Translations under genes and position numbers: made by a program
Assembly: GCF_000006565.2 (NCBI RefSeq)
Contig: NC_031479.1
Location: 4,304,289 to 4,368,288, forward strand
Source of the DNA: Toxoplasma gondii ME49
Taxonomy: Eukaryota; Apicomplexa; Conoidasida; Eucoccidiorida; Sarcocystidae
Reading direction: 5' to 3'
Length of the DNA: 64,000 bases
The notes under the pieces: generated by a model
Seen by the model: the letters and a program-made list of their open reading frames with translations, nothing else
Databases searched by the model: none
What the model was told of the DNA's origin: nothing
Part shown: positions 11,636 to 23,200 of the stretch, one piece after another
How positions within the stretch are numbered: position 1 is the stretch's first letter
Layout: every line of letters starts with the position of its first letter

Positions 11636-14381
11636 CTATTTCTCGCCCGCGTGCTTCGCAGCTGCTTCAAAGGCCTTCTTGATGTCGTTGAATGTCTCTG
11701 AAAAAAAAGACAGAAAACCTTAATCCCAGCAGTGAATCACGGCCTTTCGCTGCCTGCCGTTTCCTCGATTTCGGAACGACACTGTTGAAAACGCCTCCTG
11801 GGCGACTTTTGCGAAGAAAAAGAAATCCCTCACCACCGCTGGACGGGCCTCCACTAACGACTGTTCTTCTCCGTCAAAACGTCATATAAATCCCTCAAAA
11901 ACGCATTCATACCACGCCACTCACACCTGTATTTTTCCGTTCGATGTCTGTACGTTCATATAAATATATGTATATATATAAATGTGCCCGCATGTCTGTT
12001 TGTACCATAGATGCGTGGATACGCGATATGTGTGCAAGTTGATTTGTTCACGATTTGCAGACACGTTCACCCGCATCTCAATGCATATGGCGAAAGAGAA
12101 AGCAGCTTTAGGACTTGCAACCAGAACATCTTGAAAGTCGAGAGGTTTCACTTTGCACCCTCGCACGGGCTTCGCCTGGAGACACACCTCGCGTGAGGAC
12201 CTGGCCTTGCTGGTACACAGTTTCCTTCAAATGAATTTGATTCCTCTGCATGGCTTGCGTCCTGTACGGTTCCTTGAGGCATCTGCAGAAACACAGAACC
12301 ACAAGCGAGGAAGGCTCCTCAGCGCACCCTCCAGCTTCTCTGAAAAGAGGCGTTCTGCGAGAAAGCCTGTGGGCGCTCTCACGTCCTTCGAGAGCAGTCT
12401 TCACCCTCTACTAGACTCAGTGGACTCGGCACGATTACACAAACCACGAAGGAACTTGCATCCGGGAAGCCAAGACCTTCGAGACCAGAACGAGAGCAGT
12501 CCTCCAGGTCTCCCCCTCGTAAACCAGATGTGGGCGTCCCCAGCGAAAGGCAGTTCCTGGAAACCCAGAAAATCCATCTTTCTCTGTGCACCCGCGGAAG
12601 CGTTCCAGGTCCGGTATCTGATCGACGGTGCTGGCGCAACATCCAGAACTGCGCCGTTCGTCAGTCCCCCAACGTAAAAAGAAAAGAAGCGCAGTTCCCC
12701 TCTTGTGCGGCGAGACAGAGCAGGTTCCCGTGGATCTGAGGCATATCAAGTGGCTGCCTGCGCGAGCGGCCTGGCGCTCTCTGAAACACTGGAGATTCCA
12801 TACACACCAGGAAGGCCAACAATCTCCCCAGGAGCTCGGTCTAAGGCGATGCAAAATTTGACAGACATCGACAGGAACCGGAACTGATAGATACAGAGTA
12901 GAGTGTGCGAGTGCAAGTGGAGAGTCTCAAGATGCTTTCCGAGTCTTGCCGCTTTTCCCCACTGCATTCTCTCTTGGATCTTCCAGGAAAACGATGGATC
13001 TGCGAGAGTGGAGAGGCCTAAACACTTTAGAGAACAACCTGTCCATGTACTTTTGGCTTCGAGTGCACTGCAGACGACGCAGACATCGAGCACAGAACAG
13101 ACGCAGAACATCATTTAAACGCGTATGAAGAGACGAAGACATACCCCCGGAGCACTACGCGAGTCAGTGTCCCCGCGTCACAACTCTTCCGCGTTATCGC
13201 TTGCAGTTAAACAGAAAGTCAAAACGCCTGCACGCTTGTCTGAGTCACCATTCACAGATCACGGAGAGAAAGCGGAGAAAGAACAGCGAAAAAAATTGGC
13301 TTTCTATGCTTTGTCGACGTCAGCGATCCTGCATTGAAACGAGTTAGGCGGCCAGACGTGCGGTACACGACAGAAAACAAGACCGAAACTACTTTATTTT
13401 TGAGGAACTTGGCGTCCAGAAGTCGCCTGTGTCTGTTCGTTCTTACTGTCTCAAGAGCGCAGCCATCTCAGACGCGTAGCGCGTGAAGGAGACTCCACTC
13501 GATCTCCACATCTTTTAGGCAGAAAAAGAAGAGAACGCGAGAAGAGACAGAAGTAGAAGAAAAGTGGAAATTGCACGACAGTCCAGAGCTCTGGCAGGCC
13601 ACCACAGGTGAGAAGTCAACTGTGCAGAAACCAGATCTCTCGCTTCTGCTTGAGACACGGGAGACACGGAGGCGGCAGCTTCCTGGGGAGCTGACAATCA
13701 GGGGTGGTCTGGAGAAGGCAAAGCAAAGATTCGCTCGGAACAGCAGCGCGATGTGGAACAGTTCCAAGCCCTTGAAAAAGCGACAAAACCACCGTCAAAA
13801 TGGCATCGTACGTGTGGGCCCGTGGTCTCTGAGAAACTGAACTCGGCCAGCAAGGACGGGTCGGAGAAATCTGTGCTCTAGAAACGAAATGCAGCAAACC
13901 AGAGGAGAGGGATCAACGGCAACAGAGATCCCCACGCAAAGTCGCAACGTTAAAGCAAATTCGCGTGACTCGAGTGTCGCGCATATACGCGAACATTACT
14001 GTACGTCCAAGGACGTGGACGCGGACTGTCCTTGTCTTGGGTGTGTGTCCGAAATCACCGCGTTTCTTCCGGATTTCACAATGGATGAATCGAGCATTCG
14101 TCTCATGAGAATTTACCTCAGTACTCCGGCCGCTTTCCATCTTTCCGGCCGTGCACACGCCGAGACAACAACAGCTGCTTTCTCGATTTGAAACGCCGGG
14201 TGGTGGCGCAAGCATGCGGATAAAAGACGAAGAAAAGTCACCTCTCGGCTTCGTTTTTCAGTGGCGCGCGTTTTCACTGCATTTGCAGGAAACAGCAAGA
14301 CCTTTTCGTCAGTCGTTTTGACAAACAGCTTGTTGCCCCCGGGGACTTTTCTTTCCACGTTGATCTTGAAGATGCAACACT
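11636..14381 (-). CDS. Minus-strand gene, possibly SRP14-like, exons incomplete
   Basis: Three pieces look like coding exons. At 14242-14381 (TAG acceptor, GTGACT donor) the frame reads CCIFKINVERKVPGGNK followed by LFVKTTDEKVLL. At 13447-13511 (AAG acceptor, GTAAGA donor) it reads SSGVSFTRYASEMAALLR. At 11636-11697 (CAG acceptor, TAG stop) it reads TFNDIKKAFEAAAKHAGEK. Order and character recall SRP14 of the signal recognition particle: a beta-strand pair with an ATDGKK-like turn, an FQ..Y..LLRA-like helix, then a Lys-rich tail. Exon 1 joins exon 2 in phase, but exon 2 ends in phase 2 and the last exon needs phase 1, so at least one small exon is missing. The initiator exon was not found; candidates lie near 14450-14560. 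The existence of a gene is likelier than its name. Confidence 0.35.
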
Positions 14382-15073
14382 CTAGGACGCCAAGAGTCCT
14401 TGCATGCGTCTAGAGAGGGACTGAATTCAGGGCGACCGATTGAATCAGGCGGTTGTTTTCCAGTTTTCTTGGGAAAGCCGAGACGCGTGAAAGTATCTTA
14501 GAGACTTTCCATTGCTTGAAGAACTCCTCTGTCGTCTTTGACAGTTCAGAAGGGCACACCGCTTCACTTCTCGACCTCCGTGACGGTTCCGCCGCGGCCG
14601 CCCCGTCTTCGTGCTTGGTTTCCTGATCTTTTTGCTCCGGTTTTCTCCGTTCCTCCGTATAGACGCCACATTTTGTCTAACTCTTTGTTTGCTCGATTTC
14701 CACTTGCGTCTTCTCCCGAGCTCCTTTCGTCTCTTCTCGTTCCTCTCAACCGGTTTCTCAAAACGCGCTTCCCACGGGTCTTCGAAACGTTGGCTTCCTA
14801 CTCGCTCAACACCTTTCTGTCGTCTACAAATCCCTCGTTTCTGCACTTGCTTTTCTAATCTCGAGTAGTTGTTGTCTCATCTCCCCTCTTCTGCGTAGAA
14901 AGAAAAGGCTGAAGCTGCAGGAAGCGCCTTTTCTCACTCGTCGGTTCGTTTTTTTCAAGTCCGAGACTGAAGAGGAAGGAGGACGAGACGAAAAAGCTCT
15001 GTGATCCGACGCGAGGTCTCGGGGGACTTGCGTTCAGAATCTTTCCTGGAGTGTTCGTTACAGCGGAGAAAAG
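14382..15073. other. Region between divergent genes, CT-rich leader of SF3B5
   Basis: The plus strand from about 14630 to 14900 is strongly C/T-rich, as is common in leaders of these parasites. It lies between SF3B5 (plus) and the minus-strand gene to the left, so it may be a shared promoter. The open frame on the minus strand at 14445-14846 is an echo of this base bias. Confidence 0.45.
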
Positions 15074-16894
15074 ATGGCAGGATATGACCGATTCAGCATC
15101 CAAGCTCAACTGCAGCACCTCCAGAGCAAATACCAAGGCACTGGGAATGCACAGACAACGAAACTGTGAGTCCATTCTTTCAAATGACGCGTAACTGGGT
15201 GGAAGGAGACCCTGAAAAATCCGTTTCTTTCAAATGTTCCAAGATTTAAAGTGCTTCTCTGAAATAGAAAGGACTGAACCCCGTGTACAAACACACCAAG
15301 ACAATCAGGGCACTAATCTGAGACCGTTCTTGGCTAAAAGTTGTGCAGTTGGAGAAACCTGCGTACAGCGCTTCGTTTCTGGAGCGCATCGAGGAAACAG
15401 AGACGTTCGTGAAGAGCAGTCTTTTCTCTGCCATTTGTAGTCAGACACTGTCTGTAGTCACCCGTCTTCTCGCTGTTTGTGAAGGTGAGAAAACGACAGG
15501 CGTCTCACCTCTTTTTTAACGGCTGGTGCAGAACATCAGACCGGGGACTCAATAACTGGGATAAAGAAAACAGTGTTGAAACGTGTGTACAGCTCGGTCA
15601 CAAGCCGTCTTATCCGAGCTCCGTATATTACACGGTGCCGCGTCGTGTGAGTTTTTCTTGCCGAAACCTCTCGGCTCTTACCTGTGGATGCTCATGAGTC
15701 TCTGTTTGTGAAAACATCTGTCACTGAAATAAAAACTCTTTGGTTCAATTCTTTCTCTCTGCAGAGAGTGGGCGACGAGCATCCAAAGAGACACTCTCGC
15801 GTCGCATGTGGGCCACTACTCTCGCCTGGCTTATTTCGCCGTTGTGGAGAATGAAAATGTGAAGCGTCTCCGGTATCGATTTCTGAACGTAAGTTTCGGT
15901 AGGAAACATGTTGCATTACATTTTCTCTCGCCGCCTATAGGTTGTTTCTCACTAGGTGTACGTATCTTCCTTTCCCAGACAAGGAAAGGATGAAACGTCT
16001 GCGACGTCCATTCTTGAACTTGAGCTCGGTAAAACGTAAACGGCGCCTGGATCGTGAAGGTCATTCAAAGGCAGAGATGTTCGTACTGAGGACTCTTCGT
16101 CTCGCCGTTTATGTAAATTTAGTAGCGCAGGTTATCTTTCGTGAGGATGGAGATAAACTACAGAGTGCTGACGCATGCACAGTCACTTCAGCGTTTTCTT
16201 GAGATTCAGATGAGGGTAGAGACCCATTTTGAAGTTGTGCCGACGGTAACGAATGTAGTTGTCTGTATCGTTTACCATTAAACACCCTCAGTTTCCTCCG
16301 CATGCGTATGTCACTTTTTATTCGAGGTGATGTATGCAGTTCTGCATCACCATTCAGGTGAACAGTGACTAGACGACGCCCAAAGCGGGTGCAGGTTTCT
16401 TTGTGGGAGGACAGGTGGTACTCTAGGCAGAGAGGATATCACTGTGTGTGCACTGAAGTCAGCTTCACGAAACAAGAGGACTTTTCGTGAGTCTCAGATT
16501 TCTGTTCTCCGTCATCAACTATTTGTGGAGTTTAGGACTCGCTGGAAGACTCTGTGTTTCTGAGTCTCAGATGGACTTAGAAGAGAGGAACGCTTTCAGA
16601 TCCAAACTTGAGACACGAGTGCAGAAACACCAAGGTGCGAGAGGCCGGAAGACATTCGCTGAGCGATTGCCAGGTCCATAAAGCAGCGTCAGTCGTCCAT
16701 GTTCACGTTCGTGGTGTTTCTTCTCGAGCTTCGTTTGAGCTCAGAAAACAGACGTTTTTGTGTCTTTCGCCTGCACTTCCCAGCAACTTGCGCGACCCGT
16801 CGCGTTCCCCGCAGATGAGACAGAGAACAAGGAAGACGACGCGGAGAAGGGAGGCGAGGGAGAAGCGGAGCTGTCTGGGAAGGCTGAAGAGTAG
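15074..16894 (+). CDS. SF3B5: Splicing factor 3B subunit 5 (SF3b10)
   Basis: SF3B5 is the smallest subunit of SF3b, part of the U2 snRNP that clamps the branch-point helix. Three exons (15074-15165, 15765-15888, 16784-16894) join in frame to give 108 residues. The first exon reads FSIQAQLQHLQSKYQGTGNA and exon 2 reads HYSRLAYFAVVENENVKRLR, both close to the conserved family pattern (HSQLEHLQSKYIGTGHADTT in human). The third exon supplies PVAFPADETE, matching the usual end of the family, then an extra acidic tail rich in Glu, Asp and Lys. The family is normally about 86 residues, so the tail adds about 20. Intron 2 is 895 bases. Exon 3 was chosen because it is in phase and continues the alignment. 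Confidence 0.93.
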
Positions 16895-19800
16895 ATGCAG
16901 CAAGAAGGAGTTTTTCTTGAGACCTCGACCTTCTTCGGGTGCGCCGTGAGTGGAGGTCGCAGTTGGAGAACTGCCACAGCAGCCACCGCGTTAGGTTGCA
17001 TCGGGGGTGCCGAAAAATAGGGGATGTATCCGTGGGAGGGCTGTCGAGTAGGCGGCGGCTTTCGCGCGTCTGTTTTCTTCGCGTTCTTTCAGTGGCTGTC
17101 GTCCATGGAGGCCTCTGTAGTGATTTCGAAGTGCACAAGGATCCTTAGGTGGTGGCCTGCTTTGAGAGAGGAACGATCTTTTCCCCGGAAGACACGCGGG
17201 GGTGGGCTGGTAGACTAGGTTGAACACTGTCCACAATACAGTATTTCCGGGGACTGGAGCGTGCGTGCACCCTGCGTTAGTCTTTGGTAGAGATTGCCTG
17301 AGTTCTGCCGTGCCATCTTCTCAAAAACTCGACTTGGTCAACACGATTGCTACAGCTACAGGCCGCTCGTAAACATGAGTAACTGGAAGAATGGTTTTTA
17401 CGCGTGCTGTGGATACTTTCGACTCTCTCTACTAGTTCAGAACGACACTTCCCCGTCAGATAAAAGACGCGACCCTTCTGCTGAGTAGGCCCGGTGTGAG
17501 CAACAGAGCACACTTTGCGGCGTTTCGAATTTACACAGCATGGACAACTTCCCAGAGTGCGGGAGGCAACTGAGCGAGCGCAATTTCGGATACGCGTCGA
17601 AACAACATTGCACCGTCTAAATGAAGCGAGAAAAGTCACTTCTCCAACTCGAGTTGAATGAAACCTTGCCAGTTAGCAACACATGTCTCCAGCTGTTCAC
17701 GGGATAAAAATGCATACTCCAGCCGTCCGTAGATCGTCTAAAATACGGACTGACGAAAGAAACTAGCAGGCAGAGCACAGTCCATGCCACTCAGACAAGA
17801 ATGGCGTTCTGCAGCGTGAGAAGAGATTCCGCCGCGACCGGCTCGGCACAAAAAGCCGAACGACGGTGAGATCAACGTCTTGAGGAGACGCCTGTCGACA
17901 CACAGCGTCTTCCTTTCTCTAAAAAATTCTTTGAAACTGGAGAATGTTCGTTCAGCGCAATGATCTCTCTGCGGTAAATGGAAAACTATCTTCGGCTAAC
18001 ACACCATAACTTGGATCCGGTAAACAAAGACATTTCAGATCTGGAATCCAGTCCTGGGCACGCGCTTGTGGTTTCGCTTCCGCCTCGTTTGCTGTGGAAG
18101 CGAAAATCCAAAAGGAGAGAGCAACTGCGACACAAAGTACTCGCACTGCGTTCCTGCGAGGTCGAATACACACAGGGATGTCATTTTGCTTTGTGTCTAC
18201 CGAGTTGTTCAAAGCGTGGTAGGCTTTGCAGGTGTTGAAACTTACACAGGATCGCTCCAGTCAGATCGAGTGGAACAAATGCGCAAGAGTTCCACTTTAG
18301 GTTGGATGTCGCTCTGTCTTTGCTCAGCTGGGAAAGTTACCAAGAACACGGGTGCCGACTTCGCACACCGGAAGGTTGCAAGAGAAATAATCCTGGAAAA
18401 ATGCGTGTAGTGTGATAAGAAGATCTCTTCTCTCTACACTGAGAAACTGCAAGCGGAAAGAAAAGTATGCAACTGACAGGCTCAAAGACCACCACCTCTG
18501 CTGACACATTGATATAGAGTCCCACAGTTTTCGTATGCTCTCCTGTTGAATTGGTCGACTCTATGCGGCAGATCTGGAAACTTCTGTATGACCTCGTTGT
18601 TCCGACCGTGCGACGACTTCAACGACGCTGCAGAATTCAACAAAGTTGCCTGTTTTTGAGGTTTAATGTCCAACCTGCTACCTGCCGGCGCATCGACCAG
18701 CAGCAAAGATAACCACTTCCAAGACTTTCTTGTGTAGCACATTCGAGTTGGGGTCGCGCGAGTGAATTTCTGCCACGGCAACGCAACGCGCGCTTTGCCA
18801 CTTTATCCGTTGGTTTCCCTGCCGAGCGCAAGATATCCGTTTGAGCTGCTTCACAAATAGTGAACTAAGGAGAGCGTACGTTGTTCATCACCGCTAGATA
18901 CTGCCCGTACGACTAGAGGTACATTTAACTTCGCTGTTAACACGAATGGTAAGAGTGATCCATATATGACGCCTACAGCACACCAGATTGGGAATACCCG
19001 TAACGTCGGAGACTGAAATCCAACAAATAGTTCAGAGCTCATTCCCGCAGCGGGTGACAGCGACCTCTGTGCACTGAGACGAACAACTCCTGAGTTGTGT
19101 GTAGACACAAAAGCAAGTGTCTTCCTCCCCACTCACGACCGGTACGCGTGTTCTTTATGAACTGTTTGTCTAACTTCACCGTCGATATTCGCGGCCCACG
19201 AGACCGCTCCTACAGTGGCGCGCGGAAATTAAGAAGAGCGGACTGGTGCGAGGGGATGAAGTTGAAAAAAGTGCGAACCCGAGGCACGACTCGGGAAATA
19301 CAACAGGAACTGACAGACCGAACGGCAAACTCAAGAAGACAGTTTCACGCATGAAACGCGGGGGGCGGGACTCGCATCTATTGTCCAAGATCTGCCACCG
19401 TGAACTCTATCCCAGCGGGTCTGAATTCCCCTTGCTACACCCATCCACCGTTTTGATTACCATCTCTCCCGGAAGTTCTTTTTGCGCTGCCTCCTGCATG
19501 CACCCTTCTCTTTCCTCATCGTGAATTGACGCAAAGATAATCATCCCAGTTGTTCCCGCCCTCACTCTGTCTCTGTTTCTCAGGCTTCACCCGCATGTGA
19601 CACCACGCGATCTTTCGACGATAAAGACACTCTAATGCAGACGAGAGAGGTGTACGTACACCCGAATGCACTCGTGTTCGGTCCTCGAAAAACAGCTTTT
19701 TTCGAGGTTTCAGCGATGCAACCCTTCACCACAAGGTGGCAAGCAAAGTTGAAAAACTCTGTGTGGCATATTCATCACAAACGGCATGTCTCGTCATCCC

Positions 19801-20242
19801 TTTTTAGACTGAAAGCCGCTCTTTCCGCTGGAAGTTTCAAGCATTTGTTGGTTTGTTACGCCTAGGTGTTGTGCCAAGTGTGGTGTCGTTTTTCTGCGTT
19901 TTCAGTGCATCTCAGTTCGGTTTCTCCGCCAGACGCGACCTCTTCTCACATCCTCCCCCCCCACCCCCCCAAAGTGTTTTTCACCGCGTTGGTCTCTTTA
20001 TTCAGACACTCGCACTTCAGGACCGCCTACCCGTCCACCGAGAGGGAATCCCTGCATGCAGAAAAAAAAGCGGTTTTGCAACCATCGCACCCCCGCAAAG
20101 TCTGAACCTCACAGAGTCACGATTATCACACGGCAGCCCGATGGCCGTCCATGGCATGGCCGTTCGTCTTGACGTCACGTTCTTCCCCCGCTACATTTCC
20201 TCTGGCCTTCGTGATTCTCCGTGCTTCTCTTTCAGATCCAAT
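16895..20242. other. Intergenic region between SF3B5 and the deubiquitinase gene
   Basis: These two genes converge, so both 3' UTRs are expected here. No further gene is visible on either strand. Short open frames at 17277-17639 and 19853-20428 have no family resemblance. A short run of C residues occurs near 19960. Confidence 0.45.
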
Positions 20243-23200
20243 CTAGAGAACCCGGTTCCGGCGTCGACGCTCGTGGATCCGACGCGTCGTTTCTCCGCCG
20301 TCGTCTGTCTCGAAAAAAACGCCCTTGCTGCCGCAGCCTTCTCGACTCCTCGCTGTGTTTGCCAACTGCCCCGCCCCCTCACATTTCGTCGTGCCCGTGG
20401 ATTCTTGCTGTTTTCTCCGGAGGCGTAGAAAACTTTTGTTCTCGCTAACGCCAAGGGGGCACCGCGCCTTGTTTACCGTCGCCGGTTTAACCCCATTCTG
20501 AGGAAGCTTTTTAAGTTGTTCTTCCGTGAACGTTGCCGTCGCAGCCTTCTTCCTGCGTGACGCTTGCGCGCGACCTCTTCCCTTTGTGTCTTCCTTCCCA
20601 TCCGGAGGGCCTGCGCCGCTCTCCCCCGCTTCGCTGCATGCGCGGGAAGTCCTCCCATCGAGTCGTCGGGACCCTCTTCTCGGGTGTGTAGACACCTGAG
20701 GAGGCTCGCCCGCGTCTTTTTCCGAGCTCGAAAGACCCCCACCAGAAGCCGAACGCGCACTCGGAGGAGGCGTGCCATGGTCGTCCAGAGTCCGAAGAGA
20801 GGCCGCAGAGCAGCCAGGACCCGGCGAACGTCGGTCACTGACAACTCCGTTTTGTCGCGAGGACCGTGGGCAAGTCGCGCGTCCACACCGTTCGTACACC
20901 AGAATGTACGCCTGACTGAGACGAACATGGTTCCACGATGTCTGCGTGACCTCTGCATCGTTCACTTCCCACCACGTCTCTTCCTCTGCTCTCTCCAAGT
21001 GCGTGTGGCTGTTTTCCACCGTACCCCGGCCCTCCCCTCGCGCCTTGTCCTCTGCAGCAGAGAACATAAACTCGCCCTTGTGCGGCGAAGACGAACATGG
21101 GGAGACACCCTCTTCTGAACTCTCACCCTGTCCCGTCTCTCGCGTCTCTGTCTCCACGAGGTCGCACGGCGCCCCGCGACGGTAGCATACGTAGTGCCCG
21201 CCAACTCCGCTGCGCCCCTGGTGCTCGATCACCGCGCGGAGCGTGTAGACAGCCGCGTCGTCGCGCAGCGTCTGCAGGAAACGCGCGTTTTGCCCGGCCG
21301 CAGAAACTCCACCGCCTCCTGACCTTTCCCGACTACAGAGGGAGTTCCGCGCGCGTCTTTGCGTGGCTCTTTCCGCGTCCCTCCCAGCTCTGTGTGTCTC
21401 GCGACTCTGCGAAACACTTTGACTTGACAGCTTCCGTCTCTTGCGCCCCTGGTAACGCCCGCCTTCGTCTTCGGACTCGAACGAAGACCCACGCTTCGTC
21501 GCGCCCACAAGCTCGCTGCATGCAGCCTCGAAGGCCGGAGATGCCACACAGTGCGGGCCAATGACGCTCTCGAGGCGCTGCGGAAACTCCACATGCGCCT
21601 TGATTTTGAAGCCTCCGCCGGCAGCTGCAGCTGCTGCGGCCTTCAAAGCGCCACTGCCAAACGAACCTGGAGGAGTGACGCTGCTTCGCGGGAGCTGAAA
21701 AAGCAGGATATCCGGGAGACGCTCGAGAAACGTCTGCGTGTGAACCTGGTTGCAGCGATGACAGCGCAGTCGGTGGTAGCAGGAAAGCGCGTCGCATGTG
21801 TCTATACACAGCGCCGCTTCCGCTTCGTCTGCGTTGTTCCTTGTCTCCACCTTCTCTTCCACACTGTGCATCACGGTCGTGTCCTGCGTCCTCGTTCGCG
21901 ACGCCGCTCCCGTCTCCACTGTCTGCACACCGTCTCGCTCTATGTCTTCCTCTCCGCTGGCATTTCTTTCCGAGTTTCCCTCTCGGCGTCCCTGCCACTT
22001 TCCGCAAACCCCACACTTTTGCTTGCCGCCCTCGACCCCAGGAGACACTGCAGCGTCACATCCGCTGCCTCTCCACGCTCTGCTCGTCTCCGCCTTTTCG
22101 CCGCGTCGCTGAGATTTCGCCACCCTGCGACGCGGCGCCCCCACACTGCAGGCGGGCCGCCCCGACCGTGCCGTCGCTTCGCCGCGCCTCCGCGCTCGGA
22201 CCCGGCCAGCGGCGCCTCCTGAGGGCGCGGCGCCTCCGCAGGAGTGCGTTAAGGCGAGAGAGAGACACTCCTCCAGTGTGATGGGCTGCGGCGACGTGAG
22301 TCTCTGGGCGCGGCTGCCCGACGAGTTTGCGTCCCCGGCGAGAGACAGGGCCCTGCGCGACTCTGACCAACTGACGGCGTTCGACCGCGTGCGACTCGAC
22401 ACCCAGCGACTTCGCTCGGGGAGACGGACAGGCAATACGCCGCAGAAACTCTCCACGGACAAGAGGGAGGACAGCGCGCCACCTGGAAGACAACAAATCG
22501 GAACTCCAGGCTCTCCCGGACCCGCAGAATACACGCTGGACAGCGCCAGAGAGCCGGGACTGCACGCAGGGTGCGACGCGAGGGTCGGATAGAGAGGAGA
22601 AGAAGGAAACGGCGCCGCATCTGGAGGCAGAACCACTGGAAGTCTCGCCTCGAATCCGTCTTCCGCGCTCCTTCCGCTGTCCATAAACCTCGGCGAAGCG
22701 GCGGGCGGGAACTTCTCCGAGTTCCGAGGCGAAAGGGCCTTCTCGGAGAAGAGCCTGGAGCAACGAACCGATGCAGGAGACACGGCACCCTCCCGAGGAC
22801 CAGGCGGGGACGTGCGGCAAGCCACGCGAGACGCAGGCGCCTCGCCTCGCTTTTCCAACTCCGCTCTCGATTGCACAGACACCTGACCTCCCTGGCAAGC
22901 ATTCGAGTCCACGGCACTTCTCTTAGCCCCCGGGAGGAGGCCCTCCACCTCGTTTCTCCCCGCTGTTTTCTCCCTTCCTCGCAGGGCTGCGGACTCGCGC
23001 CCAGCTCTGCTTCCTGGGTTTCCCCTTCCTCTCCGACAGGCGCGACTTGCTTCTCTCCGGCTGCTCGAAGACGCTGACACTGTCGCATCCACGTCGCACC
23101 TACAACAGCAGCTGCAGGGGACAGGGACCTGCACTAGGCGCCCTACGAGGGCCTGCTGGAGCTGACGAAGCAGCAAAGTGGCACTCTGTCGCTGCGCCAG